DNA of 64,000 nt from Polytrichum commune (taxonomy: Eukaryota > Streptophyta > Polytrichopsida > Polytrichales > Polytrichaceae): contig OX485807.1 of assembly GCA_950295325.1 (NCBI GenBank), forward strand, positions 2,174,501 to 2,238,500, given 5' to 3'. The position numbers and the translations under genes are program-made. The notes below the pieces were generated by a model. The model was not told the DNA's origin, made no database searches, and worked only from the letters and a program-made list of their open reading frames with translations. Positions 46,895 to 60,426 of this stretch are shown here, piece by piece (the stretch's first letter is position 1; every line of letters starts with the position of its first letter).

Positions 46895-46968
46895 TGCGGT
46901 GAGTGTGGATCGAACACGCGACCTTCAGATCTTCAGTCTGACACTCTCCCTACATGAGCTATCCCCGC
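46895..46968 (-). tRNA. tRNA-Phe (GAA), possibly a decaying copy
   Basis: On the minus strand, GCGGGGATAGCTC...GAGAGTG, then TCAGACTGAAGATCTGA (anticodon GAA in loop CTGAAGA), then GGTCGCGTGTTCGATCCACA and CTCACCGCA. It closely follows the cytosolic plant tRNA-Phe. The acceptor stem pairs completely. Differences from the usual gene are one extra base in the D loop (74 rather than 73 nt), a G-U closing the D stem, and one C-A mismatch in the T stem. It may still fold, but these changes and its place inside a dispersed repeat suggest a pseudogene or repeat-borne copy. Confidence 0.8.
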
Positions 46969-46982
46969 AATTCCAAGAAATT

Positions 46983-47054
46983 CCATAACCAAGAATTTGA
47001 ACCCGGGTCGCTTGGGTGGAAGTTAGGTATCCTTACGATCTACACTATTACGAA
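46983..47054 (-). pseudogene. tRNA-Glu-like degenerate module
   Basis: On the minus strand, TAGTGTAGATCGTAAGGATA (A-box region as in tRNA-Glu) is followed by CTAACTTCCACCCAAG (anticodon-arm-like) and GACCCGGGTTCAAATTC (B-box/T-arm). It sits 14 bp upstream of the tRNA-Phe on the same strand. The stems pair poorly, and the anticodon loop reads CTTCCAC rather than CTTTCAC, so it is a pseudo-tRNA at best. Confidence 0.45.
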
Positions 47055-47995
47055 TGTCTGGAGCCACATAATCCATGGTATGATGTGTGAGATGTGTGAG
47101 ACGTCCTTCAATTTCTCTCCTTTCAATTAAATTTTTTTGTGGAAAGATGACATGACCCATCCAATGGTCCCTACTAGCTAGGAGGCTTATAGTGCCCACC
47201 ATTGACGCTCGACGGCCACAACCACCTTGTGAACACAATTGTGTGTCAGGTTAAGCACGTAACTTACATACTTGGATTTATTTAGGATCAAATTTTGAGA
47301 ACAACTTGGCTTGCTCTTTTTTTAAAGAAAAAAACTGACGAGCACGGTTCCCTATTCTCAAGTATAAAAGTATGCCTTGTTGCCTACATTTTCCGACATC
47401 AACATGATGTAAAGAGTCTCTTTATTCCTAAACTATTGTTCTAATAAAGAGGTGGACTCTTTTCAATGGCAAGAGGAAATCGTTGCATATGAGCACACCT
47501 CATCCATCCAACATAACCACTTGACCTCCCATAGGTTTTTGGTTAATTTCATCACAAATGATTTTATCTAGACTAAATTTCGGAGCCAATGAAGTTATTA
47601 TGTAATTATGTATCGGAGTCAATGAAGCTACTTATGTCCGAGTCAAATCAACCTTAAAAAGTAACTTCCGGATTGTTTACTATTACAAAGTTAAAATGTG
47701 GGATGATTGAGAGGTAAGCTTGTGTGCGATAAGCCCTTCTCAACATGTCTAATGACCATAACCGTGGCAATTTCATCATCTAATGTCCTTCTCATACTAA
47801 CTCGTCTCCAAGCTCTTCAATACCCATAACTTTCAAGATGATCGGTTGACTCAGTAACCCCACATATGGTTGGATAGATCACACTGGGTGACACTAACAT
47901 GGATTGGTGTAGAATGCAACCCACACCACTTGCAAGGTGATGATGACTCCTGATCACTCCACCTATTGGTTGGATGTTGAAGTGAGTCCACAACG

Positions 47996-50400
47996 TGATG
48001 GTGTAATTAGTTTACTTTTCTTTTGAATTTTTCTTTTCTTTTTGTTCTTGGAAATCAATGTCATTATTAGAATATGAATTTGGCTATGCAAAATTACTTT
48101 GTTAAAGACAAGGTCTTGGGTGGGAAAAACCTCTTGTTGCACATAGGCAAAGGGTTAGAAGCCATCAAGCGGTTGCACAAGGTTTATCACCACACATGAC
48201 GTGGTGGTCGTGATGGGGAAAAAAGGGGGCGGGGGTGGGGGCATAAGCTGATGGCCGCCATTGCATGTGCCACGTATCCATCTCCTTCTAGAAGCCTTGG
48301 AAGATGGCGTGCAATTGTAGTCCCTAACTCCATTCACTTTGCTAGCTCGAACCAACATTTGCATGCCGTTGCATAGTCTTTGCTACATAGCCTTCATATT
48401 TGTTTCACCAACATCATAGACAAAGACCCCTTGCAAACCCATAATTAGTCTTTTACACTTTACCATTTTGTATTCGAGGCCATTGTCCTAGGGGGTGGAC
48501 TCTACATACCACGTTCAAACTAACGTGAGTGTAAGAAAGGGTTTTATTTGAGGGATTAGTGTACATAGTATACATAAGGGATAGGTATTGTTTTTCTCTA
48601 GTGTGTACATTTAGAAAGGCTATCAAGAATTTTGAAGTAAGGTATACGTACAAAAGGAAAGCCTGAGGTTTAGAGGAAAATTGGCAATAAATGTGTTAGT
48701 TTATCTAATACATACTTTCATCGATTGTTGTCATATGGTAATAGTCCTTAATGACTATCATGTCCATGCTTGTTAAGGTTTGCATTTGGGTTCTAGGTTT
48801 TTACTCATAAGGCTCTTGAAGCGCTCATGAGCTCCCTTGAGTTTTTCTTTACAAATTAGAGCTAAGTTATTGTGCTCTTGTCTTCATTTGTTTGATACAA
48901 TTGTTGAGTTACATGCTATGGATAAGAAAATGTTCAATAACATTCTCATTGGAAAATGAAAGCAAACTTTATGTAATATATTGATTCAAAATTCTATATA
49001 CTTAGTGGAGGCATTTATCACATTAATGTTTTTTAAACTTAGTATAAATACACGAGTCAATTTTCTAGCATGCCGTTAGTACGTATACATTTTTTTTCTC
49101 TATAAATTTCTCGTATATAGGGGGTTTAATCTCATTGTGACCCACGCATGTCATTGAGGTTTCCAATGGACAGTCTATCCCCCAGGATCTTTGTAGTACT
49201 TAATAGAATATTAGCTGCACAACCCACTTGAATGTGTGGCACAAGCAACTCCATCCGTCCCTTTGTTCAATTTGTTGAAACTCAAAAGAATTGTGTTGCC
49301 TTGAATTTTATTTCTGGGTTTCACTTAAATGTTCGACCTGCTGGGTTCTTGGTTTTACGCTATGGAATCACAGAATTGAGATTTATTTGTACCAAAAGAA
49401 AATATAAAATTTGAAACCATTGTGGTACAGAAATTATCGGGGCAACGACTTGTCAGTGCTTAAACATCAATATATGAGATAAGCCAAGATGGTTAAACAA
49501 TTGGAATATTACAATACATACTAAAATTCTTATGTGATGTCAAAGAAGTTCATCAAATCACCAGTCCCCTTTCTGTTAGGAGTGCTCTACAATCACACCT
49601 GCAGTTATAACACCTACACAATGAAGTCAACCATTACAAGCGCTATATCCTTTGTCAAGAGCACATGCTCCAGCTTTCCACAAGGGTGATTGAACCGATC
49701 AATCTTTGGAAGCAACTAAACTTTACTTGCACGCAGAATCAATCCAACACCATGTCCAACTGAACCTTGAGACCAATTACATTTAATCTTAGTACTCCTG
49801 CACAATAATCTCTGATCACGCTTGAGCATGCCCACGAAGCGAAAATTACAGACAAGGGTGAGAGTGCGCATACACATATGGCTATGGTGGCTGTCATCCG
49901 ATTATCTTCTGGTGAACTAACTCCATTGACTATGGCAAGGATGCCCATGTACACATTTTCCACCCTGAATTGAACTGATCAGACTTATTTAATTCCTCTG
50001 CTTCTTTCAAAACAAATATCTACTTTGTCTTTCAAATGTCAACTTTTCTTCCTGTCATAGAGTATGCAACAGGTTACAGGAGCTGATTGAATCGGTCGAA
50101 GGTGCATTGCAAAGCTGTGGGAATACCCAAATACTCTATAGATGGGCCCGTGACTTGTACACAAGCTGCTTATTATATCAAACTTAAAAGTTTAAAGCTG
50201 CCAAAGTCTGTACAGTCACAGACATCCCTCTCACAGTTCCATTTGACAAATTCAATAGTGTAACTGTTGGGTTGAGGAGAGAGTCCAGGAGAGAGCGCAG
50301 GCAAAGTAAGTGTTGGGGCTTGGCGAAAAGGAGAAAGAACCCTTGCATGGCTTCGCTTTGCTATTAATCGTCACATTGAGCCCTTTGCATCGTGCTCATA
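47996..50400. other. Non-coding interval
   Basis: No recognisable gene. A minus-strand frame at 49963-49739 has a hydrophobic stretch (ATIAICVCALSPLSVIF) but no known motif and no supporting splice context. The rest is AT-rich. Confidence 0.35.
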
Positions 50401-50499
50401 AATAGAGACCAAACCTCCTTGGAGTAACCGTAATAGTCTCGTCTGCTTTATACACATGCGGAGTCTTTTATGCACTTGTGATAGTTGGATGGATGAGTA

Positions 50500-51460
50500 T
50501 GAAGGTGTAAACGCAATTTTTGGGCTATCGCCTAGCTGGAGAGCTACCATTTTCAAATTAGTGACAATTAGTGGCGATAGTCGTTTAGAGGCAATTTTCC
50601 AGTGTGAAACGAGGGCGATAGTCGTTCCTAGACGGTTGCAACCGCCTTCACCTCCCCCGCTGATAAGGAGGAGGCTGACCATCACCAAGACAGGCTATTA
50701 TCATTTTGTAGAATCTTGCAATAGTCTCAGAATCAGAGCAATAGGCTAGGAAGTCGAGCACTCAGTGATTGAGGCCGGCAGCAATAGGCAATGCCAAGCA
50801 AAAGGCTGGCAGAAGTAGGAGTAGAGCTAAGAGCCGAGTGATTCGGACTCTGTTGTGACTTGGAAATTGACAGTATGACTAAATTGTTTGTGCAATTGTC
50901 TTTGAAGTAAAGTTGTTTGTCGTGTGATTGATAACTATGAAATGTCTTGTGTAAAGTCTGATTGTAGCCGTGTGCGTTGAAATAGACGTATCATCCACCG
51001 AGAAGGTGAGGAGGTTGTAACTGAGTCTGGAAATAGCAATGGTCGAAGTCGGACTATGGCCATCGTTTTGTGAGTGAGTCATGTCAATGAAGCGAAGGCT
51101 GATTGCCGAGAAAGAAGGGCAATAGTCTAGTGGAAGAAGGAGGAGTCGGAGTCTGAATATGGCCATAGACAGGAGAGAGACTTCTCTCAACCTGGTGCAC
51201 AGGTTTAAGTCTATTTGCCTGAGAGAAGGACAAAGGCAATGGTCGTAAGAAGGATAAAGAGCGTTGGCAATTAAGCAGTGAGTGGTAGAGTCTTGGAAGT
51301 CCGTAACTTCCGTGAGGCAAGGCCTGAGCGATAGGCTGTGTCGAGAGAAGTCTGTAAGGGCAAATAGTCGAGGTTAGGGCCATCGCCTGCTCGGACAGAG
51401 AGCTGAAGCGTCGAGGAATGGCTATCGCCTGAGTCCTTTGGCTATCGCCCATCTGTTTAC
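50500..51460. repeat. Kilobase dense in GCGATAG / CTATCGC words
   Basis: GCGATAG(T/G)C or its complement GGCTATCGCC occurs near 50524, 50574, 50614, 51328, 51420 and 51440. Looser forms (GCAATAGGC, GGCAATGGTC, GCCATCGCCT, AATAGTC) fall in between, in both orientations. The spacing is irregular, so this is not a simple tandem repeat. No gene was recognised here. Confidence 0.5.
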
Positions 51461-54024
51461 AGAGGGACTACGAGTGAGAGTTGAGAGAGGAACGTCCTAT
51501 AGGGCTATAGACTTAGCAGGTGTCGTCCCTGAGAGAGAAGAGAGGAAGAGAACAGAGAGGCCGCTCGTGGGAGCATAGCCAAAGGCCTACTCTAAGACAC
51601 TACCTGGCGTGTAGCCGTTGCAGTGACTGCAGAGACAAGACGAGTTATTGCAGGCGTGAGCTGCAAAAGACATTACCATCTCAGGAAAGAGAAATTGCCT
51701 ACTTAGTGTAAGACATTACCAAAGGCTAATACTTTCGAGCTTAAAATGTAATTAGGCCTTAATCAAGGAATATCGCCTACATTGTTGATGCATTGATCAT
51801 ATATAATGCTGTGGGGATTCGTGTGGACAAGTTGCCAATCAGTTGAAGATGAAGATGATGATTACAGTCTTGTGAAGATTGGCCGAATGACTGTAAGTTA
51901 AATTAAGATGAATTAATTTGAAGTTATTGCAAAGCTCAATTCTTGTTATGCAAAGACGATGTGTTTACAAAAGGACATTACCCCGGACTTTGGTCCTGAC
52001 GAATTGCCAAGGACTACTTGCCAAGCTTTTGAGCTTCACGACTGAAGTAGGTCAAAGACATAGAGTGATAGAAACTTTCCCTGAAGATAGGACGGAATCA
52101 CTTTTGACGGAGGAAGCACAAGGAACCATAAGAGTGGGGAATAAGTGGAATTAAGAAGGAATGAAGGAAGAAAGACCCTAAGTTGTTATTATAATCCTTA
52201 AATCCAATGTGACATTAACCCTTATAGACACTATCACAGTCTTCCTGGAGACTTTGTTCCCTGGGTTTTATTGTTTTGAGCCATAGCAAAAACTTACTAT
52301 AGAAGGTAGGTAAGTTAACCACACTAATTATCCCAATTAGTTTGTGTGGTACTAATTCCCGAAACAAGCACTATTTTGCAAAGTCTTAAAATTAGCGAGG
52401 GTTTAAATTTTTACTGAGTGATACTAAATTCATGCATACATGCTCATTTACCATAAATTTCAAGAAACTCGGTGCATGTTCTAATGTGCTTGTAGAGTGA
52501 GAAAAAAAATTATATGCAAACACATGATGTTAATGAATAGTGCCATGATGAATAATGTTGTTATGAATAGTGTTTTTTAATGAAATAATGCGGAGATGAA
52601 CAATGCTTCCAAGATCTTTTGGTGGCACTAATTTCATAGCGTAAAGAAATTTAGTGTCACCTTCACTACTTTCCCACACTCATTATTAGCCGTCCCTCAC
52701 TAATTGGGATAATTGGTGTAGTTGGCATGTAGGTCAATAGGTCGATTATGTAGGATAGAGTGGAGGCAAGACTTTGCAGGGCTTGGTGAAGAGGGGGCGT
52801 AACAAGAAAGAGCTAGTGTTGGCCCGGTATTGTCTTTTTTGATACCATACCAGTAGGGTATGGCTATTTGACGGTATTTTATATTGGGTACCATTTGGGT
52901 CTATATACCATGCAAGAACCTTCATACTTGAGTAATTTATCTTTAGTATCAATATGGTTTAGGATGATATTAACCCAAATAATAACTTTGGGGGGGGGAG
53001 GCGAAGACTTTGCTACTAATTGACTCGGGGGGGGGGGTAGTCATTGGTTGGAGTAGCAATATACGTGCGAACAAATGATAGGGTATTTTAAAAACATGGG
53101 GGCTAAAATTTATAAGTGGACTTGAGAGTAATATAGGGTATCAAAAATGACAATGGACATCTTTAAAGTACTGTAGGGTATGGAATAATAGGTAATTTGG
53201 AATTATAAGTAATGCAAGCCATTTTTCTATTAACCCAAAGTAGAAATTTACACAATGTTAGCATGTGAAAAAAAGAAGAGAATTGAAAATAATACCCCCT
53301 TATAAAATAGTGGTTGTTCGCACCTATATCCTTAACTTTTTAACACACTGCCCCCCCCCCCCCCCGAGCTAATTGAAAAAGTAGAGGAAAAAGAATCAAC
53401 ACACTAATGAATGGTCGATTTTAATCAAGATTGAACCCACAAAAGGAAAAAAAAACTCTAACCTTGAAAGCATCAAAGTGTATGGGCTATTAGTGCGCTA
53501 TGCTACGTCCACCACAAGCTTTGAAGAGTTGAAACGAGACCATAAAAGAAAAAGAAATCGTTTTTACAAACTCGCTTAACCACAAAGAGATTATAGCCCA
53601 TAGTGCGTTGAATTTTGGGGAAGACCACAAGGTGTGCGTAGTGTTGTTATGTTTCATATTTTGTTTTGGAGAAGGGGGCAAAGCATGCTTTTTCGCCCTC
53701 CTAGGCCGAGGTTTGAGGTTTCTCTTGTGCTTCCAATCCTAGTAAAAAGTTGATGATTCAACTACTGTATTGTTCTCATTCTATTTCTCTCCAAGATTGA
53801 TGGTCATAACTTTGCTCAACCATGGAGTGGATATATTTCCAAATAAAAGGGTTGATTTACAAAGGTTATCAGCAAAGCAAAGTGCACTTATGCTCAATCT
53901 ATATCATGGCGGGGGAGGGGGGGGGGCATTAGGGTGGATTATCATTGGACATACATCACAATATTTCATGCCATGCATGTTGTTGGGACCAAGCCGTATA
54001 ATCTTATGATTGGTAGTGAGTTTA
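51461..54024. other. Non-coding interval with G/C homopolymers
   Basis: No gene recognised. Contains G11 at 53027-53037, C15 at 53351-53365 and G10 at 53917-53926. Confidence 0.4.
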
Positions 54025-54290
54025 GGGTCACTTCACACACAAAATTGAAGGCATGTGATCATTGTATTCTAAAATCTCTCATTAATCAAAAGGCCGAGAG
54101 CATCCAAGTTCACTTCACACTAGAACATGAAGGTTAAGGGCCTAAAGAAATCATCATGTATGAAAAATGTCTACATGGATTCTTACATGGCAGACCATGT
54201 CAACTAAACTACTAGTTTGACCTTTGGGTGAGAGCCAAAGGTCCTCACAATTACGTGGTCATAACCCTTGGCTTGTGTGTGAAGTCGCCC
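54025..54290. mobile_element. 266-bp Harbinger-like MITE
   Basis: GGGTCACTTCACACACAA at the left and GGGCGACTTCACACACAA (reversed) at the right form the terminal inverted repeats. TTA flanks both ends (54022-54024 and 54291-54293). Inside, TTCACTTCACACTAGAACAT repeats the terminus, as in related elements at 6745 and 60534. Confidence 0.9.
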
Positions 54291-54293
54291 TTA

Positions 54294-55388
54294 GTATGAT
54301 CAAAGTGTTTGACTTACTGCATATATGGCATATGAGAGTTATTTGTTGTTGGTTAATCACGATGGCAAGTCCACTTGGTTTCAACATCTAAAATTGTAGA
54401 TTAATATGGTATGGTTAGTTATCCATGCGAAGGACAATACTTAAGTGCAAGGACGATGTTGCAACTGCTTTGAATTTGAGATATTTGTATAAAGATGTAT
54501 GAATGAGAGTAATATGTTCCTAAATTTAGCTCAAATTTATCCTTGAAAGGTCTTTTTTATTTTCTTTATGGAATTTTTTCCTCAATTAATAGAAGAGTCT
54601 CACCGCTATAAGGTTGATCTTGTGACAAAATTTCACCTAACTATCTAACATTAATGAACACTCTCTTGATTAGGAAAAGGTTAATTTCTTGAAACGACTA
54701 TGCTATTTTTGTAGGTTGCATATGAGTTTATTTATTTATTTATTTTTCATGATTTTAATGTTGACTCTTCACAATTTTGCGAATCTATGAAATTTGTTTA
54801 AATAAACATGCATGAAACTCCAAAAGTTTTAGAATTGTTGCCTTTAGGCTCAATTACCTTGTAAGTTAGCCGGTAGTGCACAAGGTAAAAAATTATATTG
54901 AAGATTGAGAGAGTGATGCTTGTGAGATCTCAAGAAGATGGAGCATAGTATCATATTCATTCTCTATATCTACTCTCAATGATTGCATTAGGAAGGTGAA
55001 TGTTAGGAAAATCCACATGCATTGTACAAGGATACTAATGGATATAGTGCACCTTGATATATTGTAAAGGAGTACTACAAACGTTCACTTATAAAAGAGG
55101 CGTTAAAAGGACTATGATGACTCATTATCTATATATAATGGGAGATGTGGTGGTGGTAGTGACCATTGCACCATTGTTCCCAGCACATGAAGACTTCATC
55201 CTTTTGAAAAGGCCACGTGGTGGAAGCAGGATGCCTTGTGGGCATGGGAAGGGAAGGGGGGGGGGGGGGGGGGGGAGTCTGCCATGGGCCCCTGTCCGGT
55301 GGCAACCACTACCAGCTTGCAACTTGTCTACATACACTAAATTTGAATATTATGACGTGAAGGAAACATAACATTATTACGAAAATGT
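54294..55388. other. Non-coding interval with a G20 run
   Basis: No gene recognised. A 20-G homopolymer spans 55256-55275. Confidence 0.45.
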
Positions 55389-55487
55389 GGGCCCTAGGAA
55401 TATAACCATGGGATGTTGGGAGCTTAGTCCAAATATGAGTCTCCTTGGGCAAGGTTTGTGCATCCCATGGTTATATTCTCAAGGCCC
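55389..55487. repeat. ~100-bp foldback MITE, copy A
   Basis: GGGCCCTAGGAATATAACCA at the left pairs with GGGCCTTGAGAATATAACCA (reversed) at the right, followed by TGGGATG on both arms. Copy B (60427-60525) is in the opposite orientation and shares ~25 bp of flank (CAATGTGCGT and TTTG). Confidence 0.8.
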
Positions 55488-55812
55488 ATAGAACAAACGC
55501 ACATTGCTTAGCAATGTTATGGAGATATGTTACATTCATAGAGAAGTGCATACCTTTGAGCACTCACTCTTATTGGTATATAATTTCATTTACTATTTGA
55601 AATTATGCAATCATTTTTTAATATATATATCATTTACATCAATAAAAGGTAAATAGGTTGTTTGAACATTATAGAATGGACTTTTTTCCAACATCTCGTA
55701 TAAATCTCCCCTCTAAATTTATTCGTGCTTCATACTAGTTTATACTCAATAATCTAGTTAATGGAGCAACACTTCTCTAATTGATAGATCATAGATGTTT
55801 ATTGCAACTTAA

Positions 55813-56366
55813 GGGTTGTTTACAAAAAGGAACATGAAGTTGTCCCAAAGGCCCTAGAAAATGTGTGATTGGCTGTTGAACTCGTCTTGGGACTACTTTG
55901 GTTTACACCAAGAAAAAAAGTGTCAGAGTGACCATGGAGTTTGAGGTCCCCAAAAGACATATTTAAAGGCTTACATTATCCATTGTCATCTCCAACGGGT
56001 TTTGCGGTGGGAGAGACAAAAGAGGTGCTCTAATAGAAAGACCACAAAAAAAAACAAGAGCCCATGTCAGAGAAATATTTTTATAGTAAATTTCTAATGC
56101 AATATTTTTTTTTGAGAAAGAGAAGATGAAGAAAAGAGAATGATCAAAATTAATTTTTCTTTGGGGCATATATTTAAGATTAAAATAATTATAATTATAT
56201 ATATAATATTCATTTTTTGCTGCATGGTCATTCCTCTTGGTCCACATTTTGGTTTACACCTAGTGAGGGACCCAAAAATTTGTACATTTATTTTTTTAAG
56301 AATCGGACCATGGAAAAAGGTCATCTTCAATGGTCCAACTTCATGGTCCATGATGTAAACCGACCC
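55813..56366. mobile_element. 554-bp Harbinger-like element, relative of 10641-11764
   Basis: Left GGGTTGTTTACAAAAAGGAA and right (reversed) GGGTCGGTTTACATCATGGA. The internal blocks CATGAAGTTGTCCC, TGATTGGCTGTTGAAC and TTTGGTTTACACC are shared with the longer intronic element. The flanking triplets are TAA and TAC, a partly decayed TNA duplication. Confidence 0.75.
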
Positions 56367-59300
56367 TACTTACCACTCGATGGTATCCATAACTATTTAT
56401 GGTGGTAGATTCAAAAAGCATCTAGGAGCCAAAATGAGTGGTAACATCATGAGATCCCTTTAGGGTAGAGGCTCCTCAACCATCGGAGCCACCACACACA
56501 TAAATATGTAGCCCACCGTGCATAATATGCTCTTATTATTCGTGCACAATAATAAAAAAAACAACCAAACATGTGGAATCTCGAGAGTTCCTTGTGTCTC
56601 CACCCCTAATTGGTGGTGACCATATTGTTTAACATTGGCTCAGATAATGTCCGCCAAAGAGTTATGGAAGCAAGAGCTTGGGTAGATTCTCAATTTGTGG
56701 CAATACCAATGGACACATACATCCTATATTACAATTTTATGATATACTATGAGAAAAATATCATCATTTGACCTATTACATTGCTTAAGCTTCACCTACC
56801 ATTTATCCACATAGAAGATGCACTTTTTTCAAAAACAAATACCACCTCCAAAAAGAACTTGTGATTCAAAGATTTATTGTATAAGATATGAACAAATTTT
56901 AGCAAGCATTTAAAGGATGAGGAGGTTTGAAGAGAAAATGTGTTAGTTACAAATTTTTGGAGCTTGATTTTGCAATGAATACATTTATGTGAAGTTGTGT
57001 TCATGTGCAAAAACTTGCAAAATCACACATAGTACTACCTCTAGCAATGATTTTGTGATTTGAGGTTCTTTTGCAAAAGACAATGTGAACAAATACATAA
57101 ATACAAGAGGACTACACCATTTTTGGTATTTAGTGTCACTTAATTATTCGGAGTTACATTTTAAACTATAGATCTCATTTTACCAAAAAAAAGTCAAATT
57201 GGTTCGTTGGACACCATAAAAAATATCAATATCTTCATCTGGTAAAAATTTACACTAACAAGAAAATGTTATAGGTATGCGTAACTCCAAATTGTAGGTG
57301 ATACTAAATACCATAAATGGTGTACTGGAGCTTCATCTCCCAAGTTTACATATCCCACAAGGATTGTGTGCACTACTCCCACTCTAGTCATATGGGGATT
57401 TTTCTTCCATATCTTGTAAACGATTCAATTTCCATTTTGAACATCTCCTACCTGTTGCTTGGGTGTTATTGAACAAGTTCATTTGGATTAAAATTCATGT
57501 TAAAAAGTGTTGAAACTCATTAAACATGATTTCAAAGTGTTGGATTGATTGTTGGCAAATCAATGAATATTTCGGCACAGGTGTGTTAGACTGTCTATTT
57601 GCCTATGGTAGGCGCCTCTATCTTATAAAAATTCCAACTACATTGATGCAATCTTTAGATTGGTAAGATCTCCAACGATTCTTATTTTGGGAGAAGTGAA
57701 ATGAAATGAATGAAATTGATTTTAAAGTCTAGGAAGCCAAAAAGGCTAATGTGACTAAAAGTACATGATCATGATGGTTTCAAACCAACTAATTCTCTAG
57801 AGTGGCGGAGTGCAGTAACCTCCATGAAATATAGGCCATGGTCAATGTTAAGCCTTCGTAATTTGACCTTTGAGGGTTGATATGGCGCACACATGAAACA
57901 TCAAACTAACAACAATCTTTTCATGGGGATTAGTTGCTTAGCATAGACTAGTTTATCATTGATAGATTAACGTCTTGATCAACCAAAAACCATACACACC
58001 CACTTTCCTCAAAACACTACACTCAATATTGTATTTAGTGTACTCTCCAACTCTATTTGTCTTGCTCAATACTAATAGTAAACCGCTTGTGTAGTGTCAC
58101 CAACACTGAACGTAAACCTCACATTATTTGCCATTCCTTGTAAAAAAAAGATTGGGCATTACAATTTTATAATGTTACGATATTGTGACTTACTAAGTGA
58201 TTTTTTAATCCTTACTTCTATCATCCATGATTATTGTTTCATCACAAAAATGTTGCAATGTGGAACATACCGCACTTTGTTCCAATAAATTGGCATTTGG
58301 ATGAATTAAGAGAAACTTTGTTGAGATGACCATACTTGTAAATTTTATTCATAAGAAGTGTCATTGGAAAAGTTACCACGGTGACATAAAACACCGTATG
58401 ACACTAAACACAATACTATGGTGTGGCGCTTTTCAATTCCCGCTAACACTCTTTGTGAGACGTGCGGTAGTGTCACTCTTTGACAACCTCGTACATATTG
58501 ATCCAAGCCGCAAATTTGAGGCAAGTTTATGGAGCACTTCTCTTGTTAAAGGGTGGTATGCTTGGAGAATAGGAGAGGGCAAAGGGGTCCTATGGTATCG
58601 AGTGGGCGTGGTTTGTGCACGATGTTGGAGGGTGTTGTATGTTGTTAGACGTGAAGGTTTGGGTTCGGACCCGAATGGCCCATGTCTCCAATATCCATTA
58701 ATTTAGACTATTAGTGGGGCTTTTGAACTACATTCGCAACTCTTGGATTTTGTTAGCATTTTGTAGGGTGGGGAGGAGTGCCAAATTGATTGGGGTCTGG
58801 TGGTTTTTGAGGTGGCATTTTTTAGCATTAGCATGTTGAGTGTATACGAGAGTGGTGAGGTGTAATTGTTTCATGCGTCCATGTGTATCTCCAAGGGGAT
58901 GTATAGTTGGTTGTGGAGGGCACCCATAGAGGTGGTGCATACGCCGTCTTGGAGTCCAACTGTGATGATGGTTAGTTGGATGAGTCATCCTTCATCTTCG
59001 GGAGTGTCTATGAGGTTTTTGGTTTTTTGTTTGTTTGTGTATAGCACCTCCAAGGTCCATGTCATAACAAAATATTAATTCAATGAACCTAATTGCATTG
59101 GTGATTTTTGGGGTGTTGGAAGCAATTATTACTGGCTAGTTGTCAACTCTATAGTAGTGTTTTTGATACAAAACAATGCAAGATAGGATAATATACCATA
59201 ACATTTCTCCTCAAATGAAAATACTAAATAAATGACGTGGAAGGTCAAAGGATGCTATTTTGAGAATCGTGTTGACTTAAAAATTTAAAGGACCATGAAA

Positions 59301-60426
59301 CCATATTTGGGTCATTGCGTATTTTCTATAAGGTCCACAAACTCTGTGTTACAAGTAAATAGTGATATACAAAAATTGGGAAGTTAGTCTTGTTAGGTTT
59401 TACCTTTTGGCCAAAATTTGAAGCATTTGATGGTAATTCGGTATTTGGTACCTATCAAAAACATGATGGCATTTGACTTTTTGGGACATGATTCTGAACA
59501 ATTTCAATGCATTTTCACATCAAGGCAAGTAAATGTGGACAGGTCTGTGCCCAAAGCAAGCCTAGGGAACCATAATAAAAAAAATCAAAATTATCATTAT
59601 TTTTTGGTACATGAACTAAACTCACATGCGAAGGTTTTGAAGGGCAAGACGTCACCTTCAAAGAAACAATGCGACCAACAAGCTTGAATTGGCAACACAA
59701 AGACAAAAACTAGACTTGGGGACCCCCTAGACTATTCCATCGCTCACTGGGTGTTCATGGCCTAATCTTGATAGTCAAAGTGCCTTCAAATAATAGAAGA
59801 ATAAACACCAATGCTTTCATTGATGTACTATATTCAATCCGTGAGGATGATTTGAGAAAAGTCCTAAACTACACACCTACTATAACGTTCCTAACATGAT
59901 TTTTTTGGTTAACTCTACTTCGCTCTACACATGGTCCTTTAGGGGGTTGATATGAAAGACCTACACAAAATGTAAAGTTTGTTACCACTCAATTATATAT
60001 TGCATCCATCGTACATATGATTGAAAAGTCAAATTCAACATCTCGACATGCCATAGAACCATGTGTAAGAATGATCCATGAAAAACATTCGTAGAAATAA
60101 TGTTCCAAGGCTCAAAACTAACCCATATAAAACTTACTTTTAAAGATTCTAATAAACAATGTGTATAACTGATGGCTAAACATATCAGATATTGCTGCAT
60201 ACAGAGTCTTAGGTTGAACTCGTTCACGCACTTTACTGTATTTGCTCCCTTGTTTCAACTTATTTCATCAATGATGGACATATCATTTGAAATGGTAAAA
60301 GTATTTAATGAGGGTTTTTTTTTAATTAGTAATAAAAGGGGAAGTTAGCCACAACAAGTTCTCATTTTACTTCTCTGCAAAGCCATGTCGAGCATAACTT
60401 AACTAAACAATGTGCGTATGTTTTGT
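56367..60426. other. Long non-coding interval
   Basis: No conserved gene, tRNA or terminal repeat recognised in ~4 kb. The frame at 58326-58706 (+) has no known motif (LWYRVGVVCARCWRVLYVV) and is most likely chance. AT-rich throughout. Confidence 0.4.

Larger units (their letters stand above)
46895..47995 (-). repeat. ~1.1-kb dispersed repeat, copy 1, carrying two tRNA-like modules
   Basis: Read on the minus strand from ~47995 down to the tRNA-Phe, it matches 62985-64000 (plus strand) along its whole length with many substitutions and small indels. Shared landmarks in order: CACCTTGCAAGTG, GGTTATTGAAGAGCTTGG, TAGTCTA, AGAGGTCAAGTG, TATACTTGAGAATAGG, CTATAAGCCTCCTAG, TAGTAGGGACCAT and GGGTCATGTCAT. 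No conserved reading frame is evident. Terminal repeats were not found. Confidence 0.75.

Noticed and set aside
47023-47238. 71-aa minus-strand ORF
   Set aside because: Lies across the tRNA-Glu-like module and repeat sequence, and its frame is not conserved in copy 2.
58326-58706. 126-aa ORF as a host gene
   Set aside because: No domain, no splice or homology support, and surrounded by repeat-free AT-rich DNA; most likely chance.
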